24,971 nt of DNA from NCBI GenBank assembly GCA_031291905.1, contig JARLIC010000088.1, positions 1 through 24,971 on the forward strand. The letters are read 5' to 3'. This stretch comes from Minisyncoccota bacterium (GTDB lineage: Bacteria; Patescibacteriota; Minisyncoccia; UBA6257; 2-01-FULL-56-20). Below are positions 15,246-22,799 of this stretch, piece after piece. The position numbers and the translations under genes are program-made. The stretch's first letter is position 1. Each line of letters begins with the position of its first letter. The notes beneath the pieces are model-generated. The model worked only from the letters and a program-made list of their open reading frames with translations. It had not been told where the DNA came from and searched no databases.

Positions 15246-15294
15246 GACTTGATATCCCCTCACAGTTGTAAACCAATTAATAAAAAATAAACCT

Positions 15295-16032
15295 ATGTAC
15301 TTCATCTATCGAAAATATGGAAACACTATCGAGATCACTGAAATCGAAAAAGAACCGCCCCAAGGACGTGTATTTGCTCCCAGAAAAAGGCGTGATGTAT
15401 TCGAGGCTCGGCGACCCGATAATACTCGGAGAACCAAGAAATTATGTATGTGGCGCGTGTCTTCTGCTCTTGAAGAATATGGATGCCCGCTCTTGGTCAC
15501 GCTCACCTTTAACGGGGATGCGTCGGATGCCTTCTATGCAAGTGATTCCCTTCGCAACTTCCAAGTGCGGTTGCGAGATAAATATCCTCAGGCACAATCC
15601 ATTTTTATTCCCGAACTATCCCCTCGCGGAAGAATCCATTTCCATGGGTTACTGTTTAACGTGCCGTTGTCTCTCGGAGATACACGCGAAGGTGAACGGC
15701 TTATTTCCCATGGAGATGAGCGCAAGACCCGCATCCTCGCAAAGTTATGGGGCGAGGGTTTTGTGGATGCGGTCAAGACTGATGGTTCTCCAAAGCTGGC
15801 ACATTACATTAGTAAATACATAACTAAGGGCGCAGATCATGTTATTTTCAATGGGATGCGACGGTTGATGCGTATCTCCCATGGGTTCCCTCAGCAGATT
15901 GAAATTAAGGGTGAGTTTGCAGAATATCTTGCGCATCGCTATGCTAACAAAAAACCGATTAAGGAGTGGGAGGGAGATAATATCTTTCTCGGTAAAGTAA
16001 TCAGGAAAACTTATCTGCAAAAAGAGCCATGA
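15295..16032 (+). CDS. HUH-type rolling-circle replication initiator (Rep)
   Basis: The 245-residue protein carries the three HUH endonuclease motifs in order: motif 1 LLVTLTFNGD (about 66-74), motif 2 GRIHFHGLLF with His115 and His117 flanking a hydrophobic residue, and motif 3 AHYISKYITK with Tyr171 and Tyr175. Two motif-3 tyrosines spaced by three residues are typical of superfamily-I initiators such as the phiX174 gpA and Microviridae VP4 type, which nick the origin and carry out successive strand transfers. No helicase domain is attached, as usual for these short Reps, so a host helicase would be needed. The gene is followed by the recombinase with an ATGA overlap, implying co-translation, and preceded by the 46-nt hairpin. 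Replication of the excised circle is the expected job. Confidence 0.88.
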   Translation: MYFIYRKYGNTIEITEIEKEPPQGRVFAPRKRRDVFEARRPDNTRRTKKLCMWRVSSALEEYGCPLLVTLTFNGDASDAFYASDSLRNFQVRLRDKYPQAQSIFIPELSPRGRIHFHGLLFNVPLSLGDTREGERLISHGDERKTRILAKLWGEGFVDAVKTDGSPKLAHYISKYITKGADHVIFNGMRRLMRISHGFPQQIEIKGEFAEYLAHRYANKKPIKEWEGDNIFLGKVIRKTYLQKEP

Positions 16033-17759
16033 AATACGTTATTTATTGCCGTAAATCAACGGACACCGAAGACAAGCAGGTTGCCTCTTTGGAGTCTCAA
16101 GAAAACGAGCTTTTGGAGCTTGCAAAAAGATACGGCTTAAATGTAGTTAAAATTCTTCACGAGAGCCGATCTGCCAAAGCGGAGGGTCGTCCCATATTTG
16201 CATCGGTTCTCGCGATGATTCAGAAAGGAGAGGCTGATGCTATCCTCTGTTGGAAACTTGATCGCCTTGCTCGTAACATGGCTGACGCGGGGCGCATAAT
16301 AGACCTCCTTCAACACAGCGTAATAAAAGAAATCAGAACACACGATGCAATTCATCTTCCCTCTGATAATGTGTTGATGATCGCCGTACAGCTTGGTATG
16401 GCAAATCAATACGTCCGCGATCTTTCGGAAAACGTAAAGCGTGGCAATCGTACCAAGTTGGAACGCGGCGGATGGCCGAACCATGCGCCCTTCGGTTATA
16501 TAAATAACAAATTTACAAAAACACTTTACCTCGACGAGAAAGTTGCGCCCTTTATTCCACGTCTCTTTGAGGTGTATGCGCAAGGCGGTAAAAGCCTCAA
16601 GGAGGTTTCTGAACAACTCTATGCGGAAGGTTTGCGTACTCGCTCAGGGAAAAAAGCGAACAAGGGATTCATCCATCGCGTTATTCGCGACCCGTTCTAT
16701 ACGGGTGTCATGTTGCGAACGGGGAAATATTATCAGGGAACCCACGAACCCCTCATCTCAAAAGAACTTTATGATACGGCGAATAATGTTCTCGACGGAA
16801 AACTCCACGGCAGACAGCAAAAAAGATTTTTTCATCTTCGCGGATTTATGAAATGTGCTAATTGCGGATGTGCGATCACTGCAAGTAAGCGTAAGGGTCA
16901 CGATTATTATTTCTGCACGAACGGCAAGCGAAACTGCGAAGAAAACCGCCACTATCTCCGTGCAGAAAAAATCGATGAAATGATCGCCGAGGCTTTAACA
17001 AAGCTCCAGTGCGACAAGGAATTGGTAGAGATTGCTTATGAGGCGGCTAAGGAAAAGGTTTCTAGCGAAGGCCAATATTCCACGGCATCGGTTGAAATGC
17101 TCGAAAAACGCGTTGAGGCCATCGAGTCCTCTCAATCCAAGCTTGCGGACAGCTATGCCGCCGAAGTCACCCCAGAGGCCATTTATACGCCAAAGATGAA
17201 GGCATGGAGCAACGAGATTGTTGCTCTAAAAACCGAAATCAAAAAGCTCAAAGGAAAATCCAATGAGGGGGTTTCCACTTTGGAACCAATCAAAAACACA
17301 TTTTTACAAGGCATTTCCGCACAAAAAAACTACTTGGATGCTAGCCCAGAGGAAAAAAGAGTTTTGGTTTCTGAACTACTTTGGAACCTTTCCCTTGGCA
17401 ATCAAAAAATCCAGTCTTTACAATTCAAACCGCTCTATGCAGCTATCGCAAAAGAACCCAAACCAGATGATTTTGCAAAAATGTTGCGGGGGCAAGACTC
17501 GGACTTGCTTCGCAAGCTTATGGGGCTTGCCGGAAAACCCTTCCCAACCCTCCCGCGCGAGAATCTGACAACCAGGTCATTATATCAGCTTTTGCGGGAT
17601 AGTGCAAAGAAAAGCGCACCGCATCCGTCGCGCGGCAGCCGCGCGGACGGCGGGTGGTCGGCCGGCGGGAACTTGTGCGCGGAGCGAGTTGGTGCGAACA
17701 TTATTACCAATGGCAGATCCCCATATCAAAAAGATCGCACTCCTCGGCTTCGACCGTGA
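16029..17759 (+). CDS. large serine recombinase/integrase
   Basis: Residues 1-140 are the resolvase catalytic domain, with Ser10 in IYCRKSTDTEDKQVASLESQ and the conserved CWKLDRLARN (about 74-83). A recombinase domain (about 150-265) includes FGYINNKFTKTLYLDE and DPFYTGVMLRTGKYYQGTH. A zinc ribbon (272-312) has Cys276, Cys279, Cys296 and Cys303, and a long coiled coil follows (about 315-430). The start overlaps the Rep stop by ATGA. It should insert and excise the element by a double-strand-break rotation mechanism. The codons after about 17605 (residue 526 on) change to high-GC chromosomal composition and give a Gly/Arg/Ser-rich tail, and the frame overlaps the murD start by 50 bp. The natural C-terminus was therefore probably altered at integration. 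Confidence 0.93.
   Translation: MKYVIYCRKSTDTEDKQVASLESQENELLELAKRYGLNVVKILHESRSAKAEGRPIFASVLAMIQKGEADAILCWKLDRLARNMADAGRIIDLLQHSVIKEIRTHDAIHLPSDNVLMIAVQLGMANQYVRDLSENVKRGNRTKLERGGWPNHAPFGYINNKFTKTLYLDEKVAPFIPRLFEVYAQGGKSLKEVSEQLYAEGLRTRSGKKANKGFIHRVIRDPFYTGVMLRTGKYYQGTHEPLISKELYDTANNVLDGKLHGRQQKRFFHLRGFMKCANCGCAITASKRKGHDYYFCTNGKRNCEENRHYLRAEKIDEMIAEALTKLQCDKELVEIAYEAAKEKVSSEGQYSTASVEMLEKRVEAIESSQSKLADSYAAEVTPEAIYTPKMKAWSNEIVALKTEIKKLKGKSNEGVSTLEPIKNTFLQGISAQKNYLDASPEEKRVLVSELLWNLSLGNQKIQSLQFKPLYAAIAKEPKPDDFAKMLRGQDSDLLRKLMGLAGKPFPTLPRENLTTRSLYQLLRDSAKKSAPHPSRGSRADGGWSAGGNLCAERVGANIITNGRSPYQKDRTPRLRP
17625..17650. repeat. 26-bp near-palindrome at the element/chromosome junction
   Basis: CCGTCGCGCGGC-A-GCCGCGCGGACGG folds into a 12-bp stem with one bulged G around a single A. 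It sits exactly where the composition switches from element to chromosome and just before murD, so it is a candidate for the attachment site or its edge. It could also be an unrelated GC-rich structure in the murD leader. Confidence 0.5.
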
Positions 17760-19113
17760 AGGAAGGTCCGTCCTCCGCTTTTTGGCGGACGACCCGGAGT
17801 TCCGCGGCGCGGATATCTGGATACTCGACAAGAAAGAGGATATCGAACTGCCCGCCGGCGCGAATGTCCGTTCACAACTCGGCGCGCGCTATCTCGACGA
17901 CCTCGACCGGTTCGATGTCATCTTCCGCACCGCGGGCGCGCGGTACCATATGCCGGAACTGCAGGCCGCGATCGCGCACGGCGTGACCGTATCGAGCGCG
18001 ACCAAACTTTTCTTCGAGCGCTGCCCGGGCACGATCATCGGCGTCACGGGCACCAAGGGCAAAGGCACGACCTCCACGCTCATTTATGAAATATTGAAAC
18101 GCGGCGGCAAAAAAGCGTTCATTGCGGGGAACATCGGCCGGCCGGCCGTCGACATCCTGCCCGAGATGGACCGCGATTCGTGGGCGGTGCTCGAGCTCTC
18201 CAGCTTTCAGCTCATCGATCTCGAAACGAGCCCGCACATCGGCGTCGCGCTCATGGTCACATCGGAACATCTCGACTGGCATACGGACGTCGAGGAGTAT
18301 GCGGCGGCGAAGGCGAACGTCGTCCGCTTCCAGTCGCCCGACGATTTTGCGGTGCTCGCGGAGGATTATCCCCGGAGTGCCGCCTATGCCGACCTCACCG
18401 CCGGCAGCGTCTTCACCTTCTCGCGACGGCACCCGGTGAAAAAAGGCACATGGGTGGAGGGAGGCGCGTTCCGATTTGCGGGCGATGACGGCACGAATGG
18501 CGGCGCCACCGAAACGATCTGCCCCGTGGACACGCTCCATATCCCCGGCGAGCACAATTGGGAGAACGCGGGCGCGGCGATCACCGTCGGCAAGATCGCG
18601 GGCATTTCAAATGGCGACATTGCGGCCGCGATCGACGATTTCCGCGGCTTGGAACATCGCCTCGAGTTCGTCGCCGAGAAGGGTGGCGTGCGCTGGTACG
18701 ATGATTCGTATTCCACCATGCCCGACGCCGCGGAGGTCGCGCTGGCCGCGTTCGACGAACCGAAGATCATGATCCTCGGCGGCTCGTCGAAGGGCGCCGA
18801 CTTCTCTTCGCTCGCGGAGGCCATACGCGGATCGAAAAGCGTCAAAGCGATCATTGGCGTCGGTGCGGAGTGGCCGCGCATCAAGGAAGCGATCCTTGCA
18901 GCAAACAACACCCCTGCCCCTTCTTCCCTTCCTCCCTCTATCCTTCTTCTGGAGGGATGCACGGACATGGAGGCGATCGTCCGCGCGGCGCGCGGAGCGG
19001 CGGCGCCGGGGGACGTCGTTATCCTCTCCCCCGCCTGCGCATCGTTCGGTATGTTCAAGAATTACACCGAGCGCGGCGACCAGTTCAAGGCGGAGGTGCG
19101 GCGACTGACATGA
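17710..19113 (+). CDS. murD: UDP-N-acetylmuramoylalanine-D-glutamate ligase
   Basis: I place the start at ATG 17710 (467 residues, MADPHIKKIALLGF) since the N-terminal Rossmann-like domain begins there; the open frame from 17602 adds only Arg/Ala-rich residues. The Mur ligase ATP site is GVTGTKGKGTTST (about 112-124); further hallmarks are AGNIGRPAVDILPE, LELSSFQL, SEHLDWHTDVEEYAAAKANV, RLEFVAEKGGVRWYDDSYSTMP, ILGGSSKGADF and SPACASFGMFKNYTERGDQF. The enzyme adds D-Glu to UDP-MurNAc-L-Ala in the cytoplasm. Near residues 400-415 there is a Pro/Ser-rich insertion (TPAPSSLPPS) encoded by a copy of a polypyrimidine repeat seen elsewhere in this window. Upstream regulatory sequence has been replaced by the mobile element. 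Confidence 0.95.
   Translation: MADPHIKKIALLGFDREGRSVLRFLADDPEFRGADIWILDKKEDIELPAGANVRSQLGARYLDDLDRFDVIFRTAGARYHMPELQAAIAHGVTVSSATKLFFERCPGTIIGVTGTKGKGTTSTLIYEILKRGGKKAFIAGNIGRPAVDILPEMDRDSWAVLELSSFQLIDLETSPHIGVALMVTSEHLDWHTDVEEYAAAKANVVRFQSPDDFAVLAEDYPRSAAYADLTAGSVFTFSRRHPVKKGTWVEGGAFRFAGDDGTNGGATETICPVDTLHIPGEHNWENAGAAITVGKIAGISNGDIAAAIDDFRGLEHRLEFVAEKGGVRWYDDSYSTMPDAAEVALAAFDEPKIMILGGSSKGADFSSLAEAIRGSKSVKAIIGVGAEWPRIKEAILAANNTPAPSSLPPSILLLEGCTDMEAIVRAARGAAAPGDVVILSPACASFGMFKNYTERGDQFKAEVRRLT
18913..18953 (+). repeat. polypyrimidine repeat, in-frame copy inside murD
   Basis: A tract of almost pure C and T containing ccccttcttccc and atccttcttct resembles the intergenic tracts at 20908-20940 and 21651-21692. 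It encodes the low-complexity TPAPSSLPPSILLL stretch of MurD, an inserted loop compared with the conserved MurD pattern. Confidence 0.55.
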
Positions 19114-19124
19114 CCCGCGCAAGG

Positions 19125-19152
19125 TTGAAAAAATCGCGGATTCCAGTAGAAT
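19125..19152 (+). promoter_or_regulatory. promoter of gatC-gatA
   Basis: TTGAAA (19125-19130), a 16-bp spacer and TAGAAT (19147-19152) lie only 7 bases before the gatC ATG at 19160. The mRNA start should coincide with or adjoin the start codon, giving a leaderless message. It separates gatCA from murD transcriptionally. Confidence 0.65.
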
Positions 19153-19159
19153 AGGGGTA

Positions 19160-19453
19160 ATGTCATCCACCATCGATAGAGAGACCTTGGAACACCTGGC
19201 GAAGCTCGCGCGCGTAGAACTCGACGAGGACGAGAAGGAAAAACTCCTCAAGGACCTCGGCAACATCCTCGGGCATTTCAAAGCGCTCGAAGAACTCGAT
19301 ACCACGAACGTAGCGCCGATGACCGGCGGCACCGACCTGAAGAACGTGTTCCGCGGCGACCGCGAACGCGAGAACACCGATCGCGGCGCGGGCGTCGAAG
19401 CGTTTCCCAAATCCAAAGACGGCTTCCTTGAAGTGCCCGCGGTCTTTGAATAA
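19160..19453 (+). CDS. gatC: Asp-tRNA(Asn)/Glu-tRNA(Gln) amidotransferase subunit C
   Basis: The 97-residue protein matches GatC over its length: IDRETLEHLAKLARVELDEDEKEKLLKDLGNILGHFKALEELDT, then NVAPMTGG and a C-terminal ...SKDGFLEVPAVFE, the usual 'FxVPxVxE' ending. GatC is the small scaffold that wraps around GatA and GatB in the GatCAB complex, which converts Glu-tRNA(Gln) and Asp-tRNA(Asn) to the amidated forms. gatA follows 7 bp after the stop; gatB is not in this window and must lie elsewhere. Confidence 0.95.
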   Translation: MSSTIDRETLEHLAKLARVELDEDEKEKLLKDLGNILGHFKALEELDTTNVAPMTGGTDLKNVFRGDRERENTDRGAGVEAFPKSKDGFLEVPAVFE

Positions 19454-19460
19454 TAATCCT

Positions 19461-20909
19461 ATGGACCTCGGCGATTTCACCATCAAAAAATTCCACGACG
19501 GACTTCTCGCCAAGAAGTTCTCCGCACGCGAGGCGGCGCAGGCGTATTTCAAACATATAAAGGAGCGCGACCTTGAGGTGGGCGCGTACCTCAGCCTTGC
19601 CGAGGAATCCGCATTGAACGAGGCCGGGCGCGTTGACGAAATGATATCCAAGGGCGAAGCGATCGGCGACCTCGCCGGCGCGCCGCTCGCCATCAAGGAC
19701 GCCATCCTCGTCAAAGGATTGCCGGCCACCGCCGCATCCAAGATGCTGGAGCACTATACGGCAAGCTACGACGCGGGCGCCATCAAGAAATTGAGAGCGG
19801 AGCACGCCGTGTTCCTCGGAAAGAACAATATGGACGAGTTCGCGATGGGATCGTCCACGGAGAACTCCGCCTATCAGCTCACCCACAATCCGCACGATCT
19901 CGACCGCGTCCCCGGAGGATCTTCCGGCGGCTCGGCGGCGGCCGTCGCGGCGGATATGGCGCTCGGCGCGCTCGGCTCCGATACGTTCGGCTCGATCAGG
20001 ATCCCCGCCTCGTTCTGCGGCATCGTGGGCCTGAAGCCCACCTACGGCTCCGTTTCGCGCTCCGGCCTCATCGCGATGACCTCGAGCCTCGACCAGATCG
20101 GACCGCTCACCAAGACGGTCGAGGACAACGCGATCCTTTTCAAGGCGATCGCGGGCCGCGACCCCATGGATGCGACCAGTTCCGACGCCGACTACGGCGA
20201 TGTCCTGTCCGCGACGCACGGCGACCTCAGCCGCTTCACGATCGGTCTTCCCGACGAATACTTCATCGGCGGCCTCGACGGCACGGTCGCAAAGGAGATG
20301 GAGGCGGCGATCGAAAAACTGAAGAAGCTCGGCGCGAAGTTCAAAAAGATATCGCTCCCCCACACCAAGTACGCGGTGCCCGCATACTATCTGAGCATGC
20401 CCGCCGAGGTGAGCTCGAACCTCGCGCGATTCGACGGCATCCGCTACGGCGCCGATCCGAACGAGGAGCGCCCCAAGAACCTTTTGGATATTTATCTGAA
20501 GACGCGCGGCAAGAAGTTCGGCGCGGAAGCGAAGCGGCGCATCATTCTCGGGACCTTCGTCCTCTCCTCCGGCTATTACGACGCGTATTACGACAAGGCC
20601 CAGCGCGTGCGCACGCTCGTCAAGAACGACTTCGATGAGGCGTTCAAGGATGTCGACGTCATGCTGACGCCGGTATCGCCGACGCCCGCGTTCAAGATCG
20701 GCGAGAAAATCGCCGACCCGCTCGCCATGTATCTTTCGGACGTGTTCACCGGCCCCGCGAACCTCGCGGGAGTGTGCGCGATATCGATCCCCACAAAACC
20801 GTCGTCCGCACTCGCACCCGGCGAGCTCCCCGTCGGCTTCCAGCTCATCGGCAAGAAGTGGCACGAAGCGGACCTTTTCGCCATCGGACGTCATTATGAG
20901 AAGGAATAG
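19461..20909 (+). CDS. gatA: Asp-tRNA(Asn)/Glu-tRNA(Gln) amidotransferase subunit A
   Basis: I use ATG 19461 (482 residues, MDLGDFTIKKFHDGL), 7 bp after gatC, not the upstream ATG at 19428 that lies inside gatC. Amidase-signature residues align with the numbering of known GatA: Lys79 (LAIKDAI), the cis-Ser154 (GGSSGGSA) and the nucleophile Ser178. The enzyme hydrolyses glutamine to feed ammonia to GatB. Around the nucleophile the sequence is GSDTFGSIRIPASFCG, whereas the family consensus is GSDTGGSIRQPA; Phe176 replaces a Gly of the oxyanion loop and Ile replaces Gln. The catalytic triad is complete, so the protein is likely active or tuned differently. Confidence 0.96.
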   Translation: MDLGDFTIKKFHDGLLAKKFSAREAAQAYFKHIKERDLEVGAYLSLAEESALNEAGRVDEMISKGEAIGDLAGAPLAIKDAILVKGLPATAASKMLEHYTASYDAGAIKKLRAEHAVFLGKNNMDEFAMGSSTENSAYQLTHNPHDLDRVPGGSSGGSAAAVAADMALGALGSDTFGSIRIPASFCGIVGLKPTYGSVSRSGLIAMTSSLDQIGPLTKTVEDNAILFKAIAGRDPMDATSSDADYGDVLSATHGDLSRFTIGLPDEYFIGGLDGTVAKEMEAAIEKLKKLGAKFKKISLPHTKYAVPAYYLSMPAEVSSNLARFDGIRYGADPNEERPKNLLDIYLKTRGKKFGAEAKRRIILGTFVLSSGYYDAYYDKAQRVRTLVKNDFDEAFKDVDVMLTPVSPTPAFKIGEKIADPLAMYLSDVFTGPANLAGVCAISIPTKPSSALAPGELPVGFQLIGKKWHEADLFAIGRHYEKE

Positions 20910-20945
20910 GAAAAGAAGGGAAGAAGGATCAAGGAAAGAAAAATA
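20908..20945 (-). repeat. polypurine/polypyrimidine intergenic repeat
   Basis: After gatA the plus strand is almost pure A and G (agaagggaagaaggatcaag...). Read on the minus strand it gives ttgatccttcttcccttct, nearly identical to ttaatccttcttcccttct at 21670-21690. It stands directly beside a terminator hairpin. Confidence 0.7.
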
Positions 20946-20946
20946 T

Positions 20947-20977
20947 AAAAAACGGGCGTCATCAAACGATGACGCCC
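20947..20977 (-). terminator. rho-independent terminator of the unassigned gene at 21002
   Basis: GGGCGTCATC-AAAC-GATGACGCCC is a perfect 10-bp stem (20954-20977). Read on the minus strand it is followed by G and a run of six T, so it ends transcription coming from 21535. On the plus strand there is no T-tract, but the stem may also weaken read-through from gatA. Confidence 0.88.
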
Positions 20978-21001
20978 ACACGGTTCGTTCCGCCAAAGAT
21001 A

Positions 21002-21535
21002 TCAGGCCGCCTGCATTGCCACATCCATGATCATCCGCGCGGCATCGCGCAATGGTTCCCAATAGGGATTGCCCGTACGCATTGCGATGATCCCCGCCAC
21101 TCCGGCCGCCGACACCGGTGCCATCCGGGCACCATGGATCTCCGCCAGCAAAAGCGAGAGAGCCTCGTCGCCGTACTCCGAGAAGCCGGAGATCGAGAAA
21201 ATAGGCTCGCGTATTCCCAACGAAACGGCCCCGCCCCACTTGTCCGCCGCGCGATCCCGGCTTTCGTAACTCGAATGGTGGCACGGATGAAGCACCAGGC
21301 GATGATACTTCTCTTTGGAAAGGCGGAGGTATCTTCCCGCCTTCTCCGGCGGCACCTCGCCTACCAGCATCGGTCCGAACAGTGATTCGCCTCCCTGCCG
21401 GTCTCCCATGCAGAAATAGCAGCCCACCCTTCCCTGCCATGCGGGATCATGCCGGAAAAGAATGACGGCCTCTTCGATCAGCCCCGCCAGTACGAAGCCG
21501 AATACGCGGAATTCTCCTTTTGTCATAAGGGCCAT
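21002..21535 (-). CDS. conserved-looking protein of unknown function
   Basis: The 177-residue start at ATG 21535 is supported by AAGGGGG 7 bases upstream. The sequence is soluble, with no signal peptide. Visible features are a CYFCMGD Cys pair near residue 40, LVLHPCHHSSYESR near 80-93, and KWGGAV...IFSISGFSEYGDEALSLLLAEIHG near 98-135. The last of these reads like an alpha/beta domain that recurs in CPR hypothetical proteins, but I cannot name it. The Cys and His clusters might bind a metal. It has its own promoter (21564-21593) and terminator, so it is a monocistronic gene. Confidence 0.7.
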   Translation of the reverse strand: MALMTKGEFRVFGFVLAGLIEEAVILFRHDPAWQGRVGCYFCMGDRQGGESLFGPMLVGEVPPEKAGRYLRLSKEKYHRLVLHPCHHSSYESRDRAADKWGGAVSLGIREPIFSISGFSEYGDEALSLLLAEIHGARMAPVSAAGVAGIIAMRTGNPYWEPLRDAARMIMDVAMQAA

Positions 21536-21563
21536 GTGCGCCCCCTTTCTTGGATCTGGCTCA

Positions 21564-21593
21564 TTTATAGCATCGCCGCCGCGAACGTGTCAA
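21564..21593 (-). promoter_or_regulatory. promoter of the gene at 21002-21535
   Basis: On the minus strand a perfect -35 TTGACA (21588-21593) and a -10 TATAAA (21564-21569) are separated by 18 bp. Transcription should start near 21557, giving a leader of about 22 nt with the AAGGGGG ribosome-binding site. Confidence 0.75.
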
Positions 21594-21602
21594 TTTGGCC
21601 GG

Positions 21603-21635
21603 ACAAAAAAAATGCACCTGCGAAAGGTGCATTTT
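21603..21635 (-). terminator. rho-independent terminator of the UBA-like/membrane protein gene
   Basis: AAAATGCACCT (21609-21619) and AGGTGCATTTT (21625-21635) form a perfect 11-bp stem with loop GCGAA. On the minus strand the stem runs into a stretch of eight T. On the plus strand TTTTGATCTTTTTT follows, so it may work in both directions. Confidence 0.9.
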
Positions 21636-21650
21636 GATCTTTTTTATTTT

Positions 21651-21692
21651 CCCTTCTTCGCTTCTTCCCTTAATCCTTCTTCCCTTCTTCGC
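21651..21692 (+). repeat. polypyrimidine intergenic repeat
   Basis: A tract built of CCCTTCTTCGCTTCTTCCC and taatccttcttcccttcttc, between the stop of the gene at 21697 and its terminator. It shares a 20-bp near-identical core with the inverted copy at 20908-20945 and resembles the in-frame tract in murD at 18913-18953. Confidence 0.7.
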
Positions 21693-21696
21693 TGTT

Positions 21697-22755
21697 TTAC
21701 GGAGTGGTCGACGTCGCCGGTATCATCGGCGCCGCGCCGGTTCCCGCGCTCGAGCTCGGCGTACTTGTCGGGACCACCGGAGGAGGCGTCGTCGAAACGC
21801 CGTTGACCGCGGTGAGCGTGATGCTCGCCACGCCCGGCACGTAATTCCCCGCGAACTGCACCGGCGTCAAGTTGCCCACAAGCGATTTGAGCAACGCGAT
21901 CACATTCGCATCTTTCGAGTTCGCCACGACCACCTTCGCGCCGTACGGCGTCGTGATCACGTAGGAGGTTTTGCCGACAAGCGACACGGTGCCTTCGAGT
22001 GCCGTCGTGAATGTGGTGGTTGCCACGGTACCGGACGGCACCGCATAGAAGGAGAGATCGAGCGCAAGCGCGGTGTTCGCCGCAGTGGCGGAGGAGACCT
22101 GCGCCGCAAGCGCCGTCGTTGACGCGTCAAGCTGGCTCTGGAGCGTCGAAAGTTGCGACGATACGCCGCCGCCCGTGGCGTTCAAAGAGGAGATCTGTCC
22201 GGAGAGACTCCTGTTCTCGAAGAAAAAGAATGCCGCCACAACCCCGAATGCGATCATCAATATGCCGAGCAGGGTCTCCACTTCGATCGCATGCGACTTC
22301 TTCGGGCCCGCCGCGGCCATGGTCATATTCGAACCCGCCGACCCCGACGTTGCGATCCGGGCCATCACCGCATCCGTCTTTGCGGCTCCCATTTTCTGTG
22401 CCGTCTGCATGGGCTGTACCGGTTGCGCCGTCTGGGCCACCGCCGCTGCCGGCTTCCCCGGCGCGGATACGAGGTCGCTCACCCGTATCACTTGAGGCTC
22501 AAGTTTTTGAGCGCTCCCGCCGAACGAACCTACCGAGAACGAGGAAGATGCGGCCTTCGGCTGCTGTTGTGCCGGTTGGGCACTGCCCGACATTGCCGCC
22601 GCAGGCGAGCCCTGCGGGGACTGCACTTTTTTCATAGTGTCGTCCACATCCGCCGCCTGCCATCCCGCGCCGACGAGGGTCGCTTTCAGCGTCTCCGCGG
22701 AGACCCCGGACTTGAGCTCCGAACCGATATATTCGACAAGTTGGTCTTGGACCAT
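21697..22755 (-). CDS. single-pass membrane protein with N-terminal UBA-like helix bundle
   Basis: Residues 1-45 (QLVEYIGSELKSGVSAETLKATLVGAGWQAADVDDTMKKV) follow the pattern 'xxYIxxxLxxGxSxExIxxxLxxxGWxxxDVxxA', a small UBA/CUE-like three-helix domain frequently seen at the start of Patescibacterial membrane proteins. An Ala/Gln/Pro-rich linker (about 46-150), one membrane helix (about 160-180, LLGILMIAFGVVAAFFFF), a coiled coil (LSGQISSLN...LSTLQSQLDA) and an extracytoplasmic beta-rich domain with a Thr/Pro/Ser-rich tail follow. Function is unknown; it probably spans the cell envelope and may assemble through the coiled coil. Confidence 0.8.
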   Translation of the reverse strand: MVQDQLVEYIGSELKSGVSAETLKATLVGAGWQAADVDDTMKKVQSPQGSPAAAMSGSAQPAQQQPKAASSSFSVGSFGGSAQKLEPQVIRVSDLVSAPGKPAAAVAQTAQPVQPMQTAQKMGAAKTDAVMARIATSGSAGSNMTMAAAGPKKSHAIEVETLLGILMIAFGVVAAFFFFENRSLSGQISSLNATGGGVSSQLSTLQSQLDASTTALAAQVSSATAANTALALDLSFYAVPSGTVATTTFTTALEGTVSLVGKTSYVITTPYGAKVVVANSKDANVIALLKSLVGNLTPVQFAGNYVPGVASITLTAVNGVSTTPPPVVPTSTPSSSAGTGAAPMIPATSTTP

Positions 22756-22799
22756 AGGATTATTTTGTTAAATTATTAAACTGCGTTTGCTTTGTATTC

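Noticed and set aside
17602..17709. N-terminal extension of MurD from ATG 17602
   Set aside because: The additional 36 residues are Arg/Ala/Gly-rich, cover the junction palindrome and are not part of the MurD fold; the conserved region begins at 17710.
19278..21440. A 720-codon open frame on the minus strand
   Set aside because: Antisense of gatC, gatA and the following intergenic terminator; it crosses three real transcription units and has Arg/Gly/Glu-rich noise composition.
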